A DNA stretch of 64,000 bases from NCBI RefSeq assembly GCF_026319365.1, contig NZ_JAPDMS010000003.1:248001-312000 (forward strand). Reading direction: 5' to 3'. The notes beneath the pieces were generated by a model that was given only the letters and a program-made list of their open reading frames with translations, did not search any database and had not been told where the DNA came from. The DNA is from Methylophaga sp. OBS1 (GTDB lineage Bacteria > Pseudomonadota > Gammaproteobacteria > Nitrosococcales > Methylophagaceae). Position numbers and translations under genes: made by a program. Shown here piece after piece: positions 1-8,864 of the stretch; the first letter of the stretch is position 1, and each line of letters begins with the position of its first letter.

Positions 1-1186
1 TGACCGGCGGCTTGGGCTCGATAAGCGTTTCATCGGCGGTCGAAGCAATAGGCAGTTTATGCTTGATATAAGTTTCAATATCGGGCAGTGAAAACACAAA
101 CTCTTCACAGGCAAAGCTGATTGCGACGCCGCTGGCACCGGCCCGGGCGGTGCGGCCGGTACGGTGCACATAATCTTCGACATCTTGAGGCAAATCAAAG
201 TTGAACACATGACTCACTGCTGGAATATGCAGGCCTCGGGCAGCCACATCGGTCGCCACCAGAAACGGAAACTCACCGTCCTGAAAATGCTGCAGCAGTC
301 GTTCGCGTTTTTTCTGTGGCACGTCCCCGGATAATAAAGAAGCCTTATGACCATTGCCTTCCAGGTAGCCCCAGACACGATCGGCAACGTGTTTGGTGTT
401 AACGAAAATAATACTGCGTTCAGGCTGCAGCTTCTCAATCAGCGCAAGCAGAAGCGGAATTTTCTCTTCATTGGCCGGATAATAAACCCATTCTTCGATA
501 CGATCGCCCATCATTTTTTCGGGCTCGACCTGTACTTTTTCCGGGTTATTCATATGCTCATAGGCCAGTTCGCTGACCTTGTAGCTCAAGGTGGCAGAAA
601 ACAGCATGCCCAGGCGTTGTCCCGGTGCTGGGATCCGGCGCAGGAAATAACGGACGTCTTTGATAAAGCCCAGATCAAACATGCGATCGGCTTCATCCAG
701 CACCACCGCCTCGATATATTTCAGGCTGAAAACGCGTTGCTTGTGATAATCCAGCAGTCGTCCCGGCGTGCCCACCAGCACATCACAGCCTTCATTGAGG
801 GCATCGCGTTGTTTCTGGTAATCCTTGCCGCCGTGCGCAATCGCTATGCGCAGATTAGCTCCGGTGTTGAGCAGCTTGGCGTCCTTCATGATCTGGATCG
901 CCAGTTCACGCGTCGGCGCCAGAATCAAAGCCCGGGGCTGTTTGCCATCCCAGTTGTCCAATGGCGGTGTTTGCAGCAGCCGTTGAAAAGTTGCCAGCAG
1001 AAAGGCGATGGTTTTACCGGTACCCGTCTGGGCCTGCCCTGCTACGTCTTTGCCCTCCAGCAATAAAGGCAGGGATTGCGCCTGGATCGGGGTACAGAAT
1101 TCGAAACCTGCCTGGTCCAGGCCAGCCTGCAGTGCAGGATTCAGGGGCAGGGTTTTGAAGGCCTGGTCAGTTAGATGTGCACTCAT
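1..1186 (-). CDS. rhlB: ATP-dependent RNA helicase RhlB (C-terminus cut by window edge)
   Basis: DEAD-box RNA helicase that in enterobacteria partners RNase E in the RNA degradosome. Reading the minus strand from the ATG at 1186 gives 395 uninterrupted codons before the window ends. Visible motifs: Q-motif region with CTPIQAQS near residues 31-38, Walker A AQTGTGKT at 52-59, DEAD at 164-167, SAT near 197-199, and HRTGRTARAG late in the helicase C domain. E. coli RhlB is about 420 residues, so only a short basic tail should be missing. It is divergent from trxA, the same arrangement as in E. coli, which supports RhlB over other DEAD-box paralogues. A second DEAD-box helicase lies at 7659-8864. 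RNase E is also in this window, at the far end. Confidence 0.93.
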   Translation of the reverse strand, partial: MSAHLTDQAFKTLPLNPALQAGLDQAGFEFCTPIQAQSLPLLLEGKDVAGQAQTGTGKTIAFLLATFQRLLQTPPLDNWDGKQPRALILAPTRELAIQIMKDAKLLNTGANLRIAIAHGGKDYQKQRDALNEGCDVLVGTPGRLLDYHKQRVFSLKYIEAVVLDEADRMFDLGFIKDVRYFLRRIPAPGQRLGMLFSATLSYKVSELAYEHMNNPEKVQVEPEKMMGDRIEEWVYYPANEEKIPLLLALIEKLQPERSIIFVNTKHVADRVWGYLEGNGHKASLLSGDVPQKKRERLLQHFQDGEFPFLVATDVAARGLHIPAVSHVFNFDLPQDVEDYVHRTGRTARAGASGVAISFACEEFVFSLPDIETYIKHKLPIASTADETLIEPKPPV

Positions 1187-1302
1187 ATAAATACTTGCAT
1201 TAGCGTTGATGATAGGAAAAAATGTTAGGCTCTATCGCATGGGAGTATATACCTAAGTCGGCCTGAAATGCAGGTTTGAAGATGCAACCTCGCCAGGCCC
1301 GG

Positions 1303-1308
1303 TATAAT
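1303..1308 (+). promoter_or_regulatory. candidate -10 box for trxA
   Basis: A perfect TATAAT lies 34 bases before the trxA start, in the 156-bp gap between divergent rhlB and trxA. The nearest -35-like hexamer, TTGAAG at 1276-1281, is 21 bases away, which is too far for a standard sigma-70 spacer, so only the -10 element is proposed. Confidence 0.4.
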
Positions 1309-1342
1309 CCAACGATACTTTATATACCACTGGAGATGAAAC

Positions 1343-1669
1343 ATGAGCGATAACGTCACCAACGTGACCGATGGCGACTTTGACAGCCAAGTACTACAGT
1401 CCGACATTCCTGTCTTGGTTGACTACTGGGCAGAATGGTGTGGTCCCTGCAAAATGATTGCACCTGTGCTGGAAGAAATCGGCGGTGAATATGCCGGCAA
1501 ACTGAAAGTGTGCAAACTGAACATTGACGAAAATCAGGACACACCGCCGCGTTATGGTATCCGTGGTATCCCGACTCTGATGCTGTTCAAGGATGGTGAA
1601 GTGGAAGCTACCAAAGTGGGCGCGCTGACCAAGTCCCAGTTGGCCGCATTCCTGGACAGCAATCTGTAA
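1343..1669 (+). CDS. trxA: thioredoxin 1
   Basis: Small cytoplasmic dithiol reductant for ribonucleotide reductase, PAPS reductase and other disulfide targets. The 108-aa protein has the classic active site WCGPCK at residues 32-37 and the cis-proline in GIPTL (Pro77). The C-terminal GALTKSQL segment also matches the family. Length equals E. coli TrxA. A GGAG ribosome-binding site lies 6 bases before the ATG. An additional cysteine at position 57, in KVCKLNID, sits where E. coli has alanine. The gene stands alone, divergent from rhlB and followed by a GC-rich hairpin. Confidence 0.97.
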   Translation: MSDNVTNVTDGDFDSQVLQSDIPVLVDYWAEWCGPCKMIAPVLEEIGGEYAGKLKVCKLNIDENQDTPPRYGIRGIPTLMLFKDGEVEATKVGALTKSQLAAFLDSNL

Positions 1670-1680
1670 TGATGTCCCTT

Positions 1681-1702
1681 CCCCACACCTGCGGGTGTGG
1701 GG
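1681..1702 (+). terminator. GC-rich hairpin after trxA
   Basis: A perfect 9-bp stem (CCCCACACC / GGTGTGGGG) with a 4-base loop begins 11 bases after the trxA stop. No T-run follows, so it may be a weak or factor-dependent terminator, or a 3' stabilising hairpin. Confidence 0.5.
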
Positions 1703-1819
1703 CTGCCCTGCAGCCTATGCCGCGCGGAACCCCCGCTTGTCTGCGCCAGTCTGTGATACCGTCGTGCCCGTCTGCCAATCCGGCAACGGCCTCATACAAA
1801 AGCCAGTGCAAATCAAAGA

Positions 1820-3991
1820 ATGGATGTTTCCGAGCTACTCAATGATCTGAATAAACCTCAGCGTGAAGCGGTGGCCGCCCCTTTGGGCCATGCCCGTATT
1901 CTGGCCGGTGCCGGCAGCGGTAAAACCCGCGTGTTGGTGCACCGTGTTGCCTGGCTAATTCAGGCTGAAGGATTCTCACCGGCCAATATTCTGGCCGTCA
2001 CCTTCACCAATAAAGCGGCTGCGGAAATGCGTGGACGTATTGAAGACATGCTGGGTTATCCGCCCGGCGGCATGTGGGTTGGCACTTTCCATGGCCTGGC
2101 GCATCGCCTTTTGCGGGCACACTGGAAAGATGCCGGTTTGCCGCAAAGCTTTCAGATCCTCGACAGCGACGATCAACTGCGCATGCTCAAGCGCATCATC
2201 CGCGCCATGGAACTGGATGAAGCCCAGTGGCCGCCCAAGCAGGCACAGTGGTATATCAATGCCCAGAAAGACGAAGGCCTGCGGGCCAAGGATATCCAGG
2301 CCGGACACGATCCCTATTCCCAGAAAATGCTGGCCATCTACAAGGCCTATGAAGAAGCCTGCCAGCGTGCCGGCGTCATTGATTTTGCTGAAATTCTGCT
2401 GCGCTGTCATGAACTCTGGCTCAAGCGCGCCGATATACTGGCACAGTATCAGCAGCGTTTCAGCCAGATCCTGGTCGACGAGTTTCAGGACACCAACACC
2501 CTGCAATATGCCTGGCTGAGATTATTGGCCGGCGACAGTGGCAAGATGTTCATCGTGGGAGATGATGATCAGTCGATTTACGGCTGGCGCGGTGCACGTA
2601 TTGAGAATATTCAGCAGTTTGACAAGGATTACCACGGCGCGACCACCATTCGGCTCGAACAGAATTACCGCTCCACCGGCAACATTCTGAAAGCCGCCAA
2701 TGCCGTCATCGCCAATAACAGCGAACGGCTGGGCAAAGAACTCTGGACCGAAGACGACGATGGCTGTCCGATCCAGATCTACAACGCCTTCAACGAACGT
2801 GATGAAGCTTCCTACCTGGTCGGTCAGGTGCAGAAATGGGTCGATGATGGCGGCCGTCGCAGTGACTGTGCCGTGCTCTACCGTTCCAATGCCCAGTCAA
2901 GGGTGATTGAGGAAGCCCTTCTACAAGTCGCCATGCCCTATCGGGTCTATGGCGGATTACGCTTTTTCGAGCGCGCTGAAATCAAGGATGTGCTCTCTTA
3001 TCTGCGTCTGATTGCCAACCGTCAGGATGACGCCGCTTTTGAGCGAGTTGTGAATACCCCGACCCGTGGCATCGGTGCTGCCACCCTGACCCAATTACGT
3101 CAGTACGCCCGGGAGCGTGATCTGTCGATGTGGCACAGTGCGCTGGAAATGCTGGAGGCCAAGGCTTTTTCTGCCCGCGCCGGCAATGCGCTGGCCGCCT
3201 TTTTGACCCTGATAGACTCGCTGACACCGGAACAACCGGATATGCCACTGCATGAACTCACCCAGTTGGTGATTGACGAATCCGGTCTGCGGCAACACTT
3301 TGCCAAAGACAAGAGTGAAAAAGGTCAGGGCCGTATCGAAAACCTGGATGAATTAATCAGCGCCACCCGCCAGTTTGTCCGGCCCCAGGATGAGGAAGAG
3401 CAAAATCTCACCGAGTTGGATGCCTTCCTCGCCCATGCTGCACTGGAAGCCGGTGAAAACCAGGGTGATCGCTGGGAAGACTGTGTGCAGTTGATGACCT
3501 TGCACTCCGCAAAGGGCCTGGAATTTCCCGTGGTCTTCATGGTGGGCATGGAAGAGGGCCTGTTCCCGGGGCAGAAATCCAGTGATGACCCATTGCGGCT
3601 CGCCGAAGAGAGGCGGCTCTGTTATGTGGGCATGACGCGTGCCCGCGAGACGCTCTATCTGCTCTATACCGAACAGCGCTTCCTTTACGGACAGGAACTG
3701 ATTCAGCGACCGTCAAGGTTTCTCGCTGAACTACCGATGGAATGCATCGAGGAAGTCAGAGCACGCAGTAACCGCATTACCCCCGGCCTGAAAACCATCA
3801 GTAATGCCGCCGGCGCTGAACTGAGTGAAGCCGGCCTCAGAACCGGCCAGCAGGTGATGCATCAGAAATTTGGGCCTGGCACAGTCATTGATACCGAAGG
3901 TGCTGGTAAAAATGCTAGGGTACAGGTCAATTTCAAACATGCCGGCAGCAAATGGCTGGTGCTGGCGTATGCTAAGTTAGATGTCTTATAA
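1820..3991 (+). CDS. uvrD: DNA helicase II UvrD
   Basis: Superfamily 1A 3'-5' DNA helicase for nucleotide-excision and methyl-directed mismatch repair. The 723 residues match E. coli UvrD (720) in length and opening sequence (MDVSELLNDLNKPQREAVAA). Walker A GAGSGKT is at residues 30-36, followed by TFTNKAAAEMR (motif Ia), VDEFQDTN (motif II), GDDDQSIYGWRGA (motif III), and late motifs TLHSAKGLEFPVVF and YVGMTRARE. The C-terminal region with MHQKFGPGTV is the conserved UvrD tail. It is the first gene of a closely spaced plus-strand run, and the next ATG follows 10 bases after its stop. Confidence 0.97.
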   Translation: MDVSELLNDLNKPQREAVAAPLGHARILAGAGSGKTRVLVHRVAWLIQAEGFSPANILAVTFTNKAAAEMRGRIEDMLGYPPGGMWVGTFHGLAHRLLRAHWKDAGLPQSFQILDSDDQLRMLKRIIRAMELDEAQWPPKQAQWYINAQKDEGLRAKDIQAGHDPYSQKMLAIYKAYEEACQRAGVIDFAEILLRCHELWLKRADILAQYQQRFSQILVDEFQDTNTLQYAWLRLLAGDSGKMFIVGDDDQSIYGWRGARIENIQQFDKDYHGATTIRLEQNYRSTGNILKAANAVIANNSERLGKELWTEDDDGCPIQIYNAFNERDEASYLVGQVQKWVDDGGRRSDCAVLYRSNAQSRVIEEALLQVAMPYRVYGGLRFFERAEIKDVLSYLRLIANRQDDAAFERVVNTPTRGIGAATLTQLRQYARERDLSMWHSALEMLEAKAFSARAGNALAAFLTLIDSLTPEQPDMPLHELTQLVIDESGLRQHFAKDKSEKGQGRIENLDELISATRQFVRPQDEEEQNLTELDAFLAHAALEAGENQGDRWEDCVQLMTLHSAKGLEFPVVFMVGMEEGLFPGQKSSDDPLRLAEERRLCYVGMTRARETLYLLYTEQRFLYGQELIQRPSRFLAELPMECIEEVRARSNRITPGLKTISNAAGAELSEAGLRTGQQVMHQKFGPGTVIDTEGAGKNARVQVNFKHAGSKWLVLAYAKLDVL

Positions 3992-4001
3992 GGAAACAAC
4001 C

Positions 4002-5105
4002 ATGTCGAAGCCTGCTTTTCTGCGTTATCTGCTGCCGGGTCTGCTGGCATTGCTATTAACTGCCTGTGGCCCGGAAGATGAGGCCGGCACAACAACGGCG
4101 ATCGACAACAGTAAAACCTATAACTGGAAAATGGTGACCACCTGGCCACCCGGTTTCCCTGTCCTGCAGGAGGGTGCGGAGCGCTTTGCCGAGCATGTAA
4201 AGGCGATGTCTAATGGCCGCATTAACATCAAGGTCTATGCTGGCGGTGAATTGATTCCAGCCCTGCAGACTTTTGATGCGGTATCACAGGGCACAGTAGA
4301 AATGGGCCATGGCAGTGCCTATTACTGGGCTGGCAAAGTGCCGGAAGCCCAGTTTTTCTCCACAGTGCCGTTTGGCATGACGCCCCGCGGTATGAACGCC
4401 TGGCTTTATCACGGCGGCGGCCTGGAACTGTGGCGTGAAGTGTATGAGCCTTTTCACGTAGTGCCTTTCCCTCTGGGTAACACCGGTGTGCAGATGGGGG
4501 GCTGGTTTAATAAAGAAATCCATTCCGTCGATGATCTCAATGGTCTGAAAATGCGCATTCCCGGTCTCGGCGGTAAAGTTTTTGCCAAGGCTGGCGGTAA
4601 CCCGGTACTGCTGGCAGGCAGCGAGGTTTATACAGCACTGGAACGCAACACGATTGATGCGACTGAGTGGATTGGCCCCTATCATGATCAGCGCCTCGGC
4701 CTGTATCGTGCTGCCAAACATTATTACTATCCGGGCTGGCATGAGCCGGGCACGGTACTCGAACTCACCGTCAATAAGCGTGCCTGGGACAGCCTGACAC
4801 CGGATCTGCAGGCGATCATCACGCATGCCGCCGAATCCGAGAACGTGCTGATGCTATCGGAAATGGAACAGAAAAACTTATCGGCGCTGAAAGAACTGCA
4901 AGCCCGCGATGATATCGAAATCAAACGATTCCCGGACGATGTGCTGGCCAGGCTACAGTCGATGACTGAAGAAACGTTGGCTGAAGAAGCCGCCGCCAAC
5001 CCCGACTTCAAACGCATTTATGAGGCTTACCAGGCCTTCCGTGAAAAAGACGATGCCTGGACCGCCATTTCCGAAAAGTCCTATCTCGCGATCGAGAACA
5101 ATTAA
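4002..5105 (+). CDS. TRAP-type (DctP/TakP-like) solute-binding lipoprotein
   Basis: Extracytoplasmic solute receptor of the TRAP transporter family, whose members bind C4-dicarboxylates, 2-oxoacids or similar organic acids. The start at 4002 is chosen over an in-frame ATG at 3981 because AAGGA precedes it and the resulting N-terminus is a clean lipoprotein signal: hydrophobic core residues 9-19 and lipobox LTAC with Cys22. The mature domain opens with YNWKMVTTWPPGFPVLQ and carries LKMRIPGLGGKVF and NTIDATEWIGPYHD, typical of the TakP-like branch. No DctQ or DctM membrane subunit is encoded anywhere in the window, so the partner transporter must be elsewhere or the protein has another role. 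It ends with TAATG shared with the next gene. Confidence 0.88.
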   Translation: MSKPAFLRYLLPGLLALLLTACGPEDEAGTTTAIDNSKTYNWKMVTTWPPGFPVLQEGAERFAEHVKAMSNGRINIKVYAGGELIPALQTFDAVSQGTVEMGHGSAYYWAGKVPEAQFFSTVPFGMTPRGMNAWLYHGGGLELWREVYEPFHVVPFPLGNTGVQMGGWFNKEIHSVDDLNGLKMRIPGLGGKVFAKAGGNPVLLAGSEVYTALERNTIDATEWIGPYHDQRLGLYRAAKHYYYPGWHEPGTVLELTVNKRAWDSLTPDLQAIITHAAESENVLMLSEMEQKNLSALKELQARDDIEIKRFPDDVLARLQSMTEETLAEEAAANPDFKRIYEAYQAFREKDDAWTAISEKSYLAIENN

Positions 5106-5356
5106 TGCTGTTTATTATCTTCACGGCTGAAGGACTGCGTGAGGCGCAACAGGAAGTCCTCACTAATCAAGCCGAGCTGTGGCTGAACCCGGGCCTGAAA
5201 GATAAGTCTGATTTAGGGCACTTTGAACAAGCTGGTATTTTGGTACATGTGTTACCGGAAGAGACCGATGCCGCTAATGAGAAAGCAGTGATGGCCGCAC
5301 TGGCCTATGTCGAAAGCCAGAGCCGCGATAAAGACATTTTTGTTGAGTACTTATGA
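5105..5356 (+). CDS. 83-aa protein of unknown function
   Basis: Not recognised. The protein is small, soluble and acidic, begins MLFIIFTAEGLREAQQEV, and has no signal peptide, membrane segment, cysteine or obvious motif. Translational coupling is strong on both sides: its ATG overlaps the stop of the TRAP-type lipoprotein gene by one base, and its end overlaps the DUF411 gene by 4 bases. That packing and unremarkable base composition argue for a real gene. Its position may mean a role tied to one of these two neighbours, but nothing in the sequence shows what. Confidence 0.7.
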   Translation: MLFIIFTAEGLREAQQEVLTNQAELWLNPGLKDKSDLGHFEQAGILVHVLPEETDAANEKAVMAALAYVESQSRDKDIFVEYL

Positions 5357-5862
5357 AGAACTATCTAATTGCTTTAATGATGCTGGTCAGTCTGCCACTG
5401 GCTGCTGACAGTGAATGGGACAAGGTCCGGAAAGCATTCACCGAGCCGACTCAAATCACGGTTTATCGCAGCCCGAACTGCCAGTGCTGCCACAAGTGGA
5501 TTGAGCATCTGCGAAAACACGACTTCAGCGTCGACGATCAGGTCACTCACAACCTGGAAGCGATGGCACCACGCCAGAGGGTACCGACCGTGATGCGGTC
5601 CTGTCACACCGCCGTCGTCAATGGCTACCTGATTGAAGGTCATGTACCGGCGCAGGATATCAAGCGTCTGCTGCTCGAAAAACCTTCGGTCATCGGTCTG
5701 TCAGTACCGGAGATGCCGGTCGGGACACCCGGTATGGAAATGGGCGCCAAGAAGGATGACTTCACGGTCGTGACTTTCGACAAAGACAATCAATTCCGCA
5801 TTTTCAACCGTTACGAAGTTGGACCCGATCAGCTATATCAAAGCGTTTCCACCGGGGAGTAA
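5353..5862 (+). CDS. periplasmic DUF411 (CopG-like metal-binding) protein
   Basis: Member of the DUF411 family, small secreted proteins often found with copper or other metal-handling genes. Residues 1-18 form a signal peptide (MKNYLIALMMLVSLPLAA). The mature part has the family's thioredoxin-like opening with a cysteine cluster SPNCQCCHKW (Cys43, Cys45, Cys46), the RVPTVMRSCHTA segment with another Cys-His pair, GHVPAQDI, and PEMPVGTPGMEMG rich in Met. The closing part, VTFDKDNQFRIFNRY, is an extension also seen in this family. Metal binding is inferred from the Cys/Met pattern. The gene overlaps the 83-aa gene upstream and lies 6 bases before the DMT transporter gene. Confidence 0.87.
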   Translation: MKNYLIALMMLVSLPLAADSEWDKVRKAFTEPTQITVYRSPNCQCCHKWIEHLRKHDFSVDDQVTHNLEAMAPRQRVPTVMRSCHTAVVNGYLIEGHVPAQDIKRLLLEKPSVIGLSVPEMPVGTPGMEMGAKKDDFTVVTFDKDNQFRIFNRYEVGPDQLYQSVSTGE

Positions 5863-5868
5863 TCACCA

Positions 5869-6735
5869 TTGGAAATCCTTGTGGTGCTGGGACGCCTGCT
5901 GTTCTCGGCGTTTGCCAATGTTTTTCAGAAACAGCTGACGCACCGGGGACTGCACCCCTTCTTCATTGTTTTTGCATCCTATGTGGTACTGGCAGTCATC
6001 TGTCTGCCGCTGCTGTTTACGTTTAATCCGTTTCAGCTATCCAGCCAATTCTGGATCAATATCTTTTTTGCCGCCCTGCTCGATATGGCCGGCACCCTGT
6101 TTCTGGTGATGTCATTATCGAAAACCGACCTGTCGGTGTTCGGCCCGCTGAATGCCTACAAGGTGGTCATTTCGATGCTGCTGGCGCTGCTATTTCTGGG
6201 TGAAGTACCGAGTCTGCAGGGTTTTGCCGGTGTCTTCATCATTGTGGTCGGCAGTGTCTTTCTGTTCCCCCCAAAATCGCATCAGGGCGGTGTCTGGCAA
6301 CTTTTTTTTCAAAAAGGCGTGCAGTTTCGTTTTCTGTCAATACTGCTGTTTTCGATTGGCACGCTCCCCCTGAAAAATGCGGTGGTCGCCGGCGGTGCTT
6401 TGCCTACCACCGTGTTCTGGTGCCTGATAGGTTTGCCCCTGGCGGGGATCGCCCAGTTACTGTTTGTGCATGACAACTTCAAGGCCGATCTGGCTCTCGC
6501 CCGCGATCAGGTCTACCCCTTTGTTTATCTGGGTTGTCTGATTTTTCTGATGCAGTACATGACTATGCTGGTCTTTTCGCAGTTACTGGTGGCTTATTCA
6601 CTGGCACTGTTTCAACTCAGCATGGTCTTACAGGTATTCCTGGGCTACCGGATCTTCAATGAAAAACATGTGTTGAGACGGCTTGCCGCCTGCCTGGTGA
6701 TGGTTGGTGGCAGCCTGATGGTATTGAGCGTCTGA
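5869..6735 (+). CDS. EamA/DMT-superfamily membrane transporter
   Basis: Inner-membrane protein of 288 residues with about ten hydrophobic helices in two halves, the drug/metabolite transporter fold. The EamA-like half-signatures are visible (LFLVMSLSKTDLSVFGPLNAYKVV in the first, QLLVAYSLALFQLSMVLQVFLGY in the second). The start codon is TTG at 5869, supported by GGGGAG 9 bases upstream and by the protein beginning directly with the first helix; no ATG fits better. The substrate cannot be told from sequence. It is co-directional and closely spaced with the DUF411 gene. Confidence 0.8.
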   Translation: MEILVVLGRLLFSAFANVFQKQLTHRGLHPFFIVFASYVVLAVICLPLLFTFNPFQLSSQFWINIFFAALLDMAGTLFLVMSLSKTDLSVFGPLNAYKVVISMLLALLFLGEVPSLQGFAGVFIIVVGSVFLFPPKSHQGGVWQLFFQKGVQFRFLSILLFSIGTLPLKNAVVAGGALPTTVFWCLIGLPLAGIAQLLFVHDNFKADLALARDQVYPFVYLGCLIFLMQYMTMLVFSQLLVAYSLALFQLSMVLQVFLGYRIFNEKHVLRRLAACLVMVGGSLMVLSV

Positions 6736-6789
6736 GCAGTGATGGCAGGTGCCTGTTATGATGCGTCTATCTAGATTAGGGAGGTAATA

Positions 6790-7662
6790 ATGAAACTTCT
6801 ATCCATCTTGCTGGCCAGCGTGCTCAGCAGCCCACTGGCCCATGCTTCCACGACATTAACGCCAGCCTGGAAAACCACCACTGAGCTGCAGGCCCCGGAG
6901 TCGGTCATTTACCATCCGGGCAGTGATGCTTTGTATGTCTCCAACGTCAACGGCGCCCCCGATGCCGTCGATGGTAATGGCTTTATCAGCCAGCTTTCGG
7001 ATGAGGGAGAAATTAAAGACCTCTACTGGCTGGATGGGCTGGATGCGCCTAAAGGGCTCGCGATTAAAGACGATCTGCTCTATGTTGCTGATATCAATGA
7101 GCTTGTGGTTATTGACATCAACAGCCAGAGCATCACCGCACGCTACCCTGCCGAACAGGCAAAATTCCTCAACGATGTCAGCATCGATCAACAGGGCCGG
7201 GTGTATGTCAGCGATATGATGACCAACCAGATTTATCGTCTGGCTGACGGAACGTTTTCATTGTGGATGGATGATCCACAACTGGAAGCACCCAACGGTC
7301 TGCTGGTTGAAGGCGACAAACTCATTGTAGGCAGTTGGGGCGAAATGACCGACGGCTTTGCCACCGAAGTCCCGGGCCACCTGAAAATCATTGCTCTGGA
7401 AACCCGAGCAATTCAGAGCCTGGGCGACGGTACGCCGGTCGGCAACCTGGATGGGATTGAAGCAGATGGCAAGGGTAATTATCTGGTCACCGACTGGATG
7501 AATGGTCGTTTGCTTTTGATCAATCCCAATGGCCACAGTGAAACGCTGATTGAATTTGAACAGGGCAGCGCCGATCACACGGTAATGCCGGAGAAAAACC
7601 TGGTTATCGTGCCGATGATGATGCAGAACCAGGTACAGGCATTCAGGATTTCCCATCAATGA
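6790..7662 (+). CDS. periplasmic SMP-30/gluconolactonase-like beta-propeller protein
   Basis: The protein has a signal peptide (residues 1-19, ending AHA) followed by repeated beta-propeller blades of SMP-30/NHL type, for example YVSNVNGAPDAVDGNGFIS, PKGLAIKDDLLYVADIN, FLNDVSIDQQGRVYVSD, PNGLLVEGDKLIVGSWGE and LDGIEADGKGNYLVTDWMNG. The Asn and Asp residues near blade starts resemble the divalent-metal site of SMP-30 lactonases. A sugar-lactone hydrolase or simply a ligand-binding propeller are both possible. GGGAGG lies 6 bases upstream of the ATG. The stop overlaps the helicase start as ATGA, so translation of the two is coupled. Confidence 0.8.
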   Translation: MKLLSILLASVLSSPLAHASTTLTPAWKTTTELQAPESVIYHPGSDALYVSNVNGAPDAVDGNGFISQLSDEGEIKDLYWLDGLDAPKGLAIKDDLLYVADINELVVIDINSQSITARYPAEQAKFLNDVSIDQQGRVYVSDMMTNQIYRLADGTFSLWMDDPQLEAPNGLLVEGDKLIVGSWGEMTDGFATEVPGHLKIIALETRAIQSLGDGTPVGNLDGIEADGKGNYLVTDWMNGRLLLINPNGHSETLIEFEQGSADHTVMPEKNLVIVPMMMQNQVQAFRISHQ

Positions 7663-8864
7663 CTTTTGATGACTTGATGCTCGACCAGCCTCTGCTCGAG
7701 GCATTGGCTGCGGAAGGATTTACCACCCCGACACCGGTTCAGCAGCAATCCATTCCGCCCCTGCTGGCTGGTGAAGATGTGCTGGCCTGCGCCGCGACCG
7801 GTACCGGCAAAACGCTGGCGTTTGTGCTGCCGCTATTGCAGAAACTGCTGGATGAGCCGGCTGACGGCAAACGTGCCGTGGCCCTGATTCTGGCCCCGAC
7901 CCGAGAACTGGCTTTCCAGACTCAGCATGTGATTGAGCGTCTGGCCAGTGCCATTTCACCGCGCGTTGCGATGATCACCGGCGGCCAGTCACCAGCGGCG
8001 CAGGTCGACTACCTGCAACAGGGCTGCAATATTATCATCGCCACCCCGGGCCGCATGCTACAACTGATTGAACAGGAACAGGCCGATTTATCCGCGGTGG
8101 AGTATGTTGTCATTGACGAAGCGGATCGCATGCTGGATATGGGCCAGGGCCCCGATGTTGCCAACGTGCTGGCAGCGATAAAAACCGCTTTCCAGACCTC
8201 GCTGTTTTCCGCGACACTGGCTGGTGCCGGTGTTGAGCTGTTTGCCAAAGCGCTGCTGCCCGAAGCTCAGCACATCGAGATTGATGCCGCCAACCAGTAT
8301 GCCCAGCAGGTCAGTCAGAGCGTCTACCTGGCTGACAACAGAGAGCACAAGCTCGCCCTGCTCAAGGCGACAATTCAGTTGCCTGACTGTCAAAGTGCGC
8401 TGGTGTTCTGTAATAAAAAAGAACGGGCAATGGAAGTGACTGATTACCTGCAGTCACAGAATATTTCGGCTCAGGCCATACATGGTGATTATTCTCAGGC
8501 TGATCGCCGTGAACGCACCCGCAAATTCCGCCAGGGTACTATCAAGGTTTTGGTAGCCACTGATGTCGCCTCTCGCGGGTTGGATCTGCCACAAGTGAGC
8601 CATGTCATCAATTACGACGTCCCGTTTCGCGGTGATATCTACATTCACCGTGTCGGCCGCACCGGCCGCGCTGGTCAGACCGGCAACGCGGTCAATCTGG
8701 TCGAACCTAATGATCAGAAAAACCTGCAACGAGTGGAACACCACATTGGTCAGGCTTTACCTGTCCGTAAGATGAAAGGTCTCGCCCCCAAAGCCAAACA
8801 CAATAAGAAAAAGAGCAAGGACAAAGACAAACCGCGTTATATCGCCAAGAAAGATCGTGCCTGA
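7659..8864 (+). CDS. srmB: DEAD-box RNA helicase, SrmB-like
   Basis: ATP-dependent RNA helicase; SrmB acts in assembly of the large ribosomal subunit. The 401-aa protein shows the Q motif (FTTPTPVQQQSI), Walker A AATGTGKT near residues 46-53, PTRELAFQT, DEADRMLDMG, the SAT motif FSATLAG, ATDVASRGLD and HRVGRTGRAG, then a lysine-rich tail (KHNKKKSKDKDK). DEADRMLDMG and the N-terminus TFDDLMLDQPLLEAL look closer to SrmB than to RhlE or RhlB, but paralogue assignment by eye is not certain. It overlaps the upstream propeller gene by 4 bases and the downstream PqiA-like gene by 8. Confidence 0.85.
   Translation: MTFDDLMLDQPLLEALAAEGFTTPTPVQQQSIPPLLAGEDVLACAATGTGKTLAFVLPLLQKLLDEPADGKRAVALILAPTRELAFQTQHVIERLASAISPRVAMITGGQSPAAQVDYLQQGCNIIIATPGRMLQLIEQEQADLSAVEYVVIDEADRMLDMGQGPDVANVLAAIKTAFQTSLFSATLAGAGVELFAKALLPEAQHIEIDAANQYAQQVSQSVYLADNREHKLALLKATIQLPDCQSALVFCNKKERAMEVTDYLQSQNISAQAIHGDYSQADRRERTRKFRQGTIKVLVATDVASRGLDLPQVSHVINYDVPFRGDIYIHRVGRTGRAGQTGNAVNLVEPNDQKNLQRVEHHIGQALPVRKMKGLAPKAKHNKKKSKDKDKPRYIAKKDRA

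Noticed and set aside
347..1066. Plus-strand open frame of 239 codons at the left end
   Set aside because: It is the reverse complement of rhlB, whose DEAD-box motifs run through the whole stretch on the minus strand.
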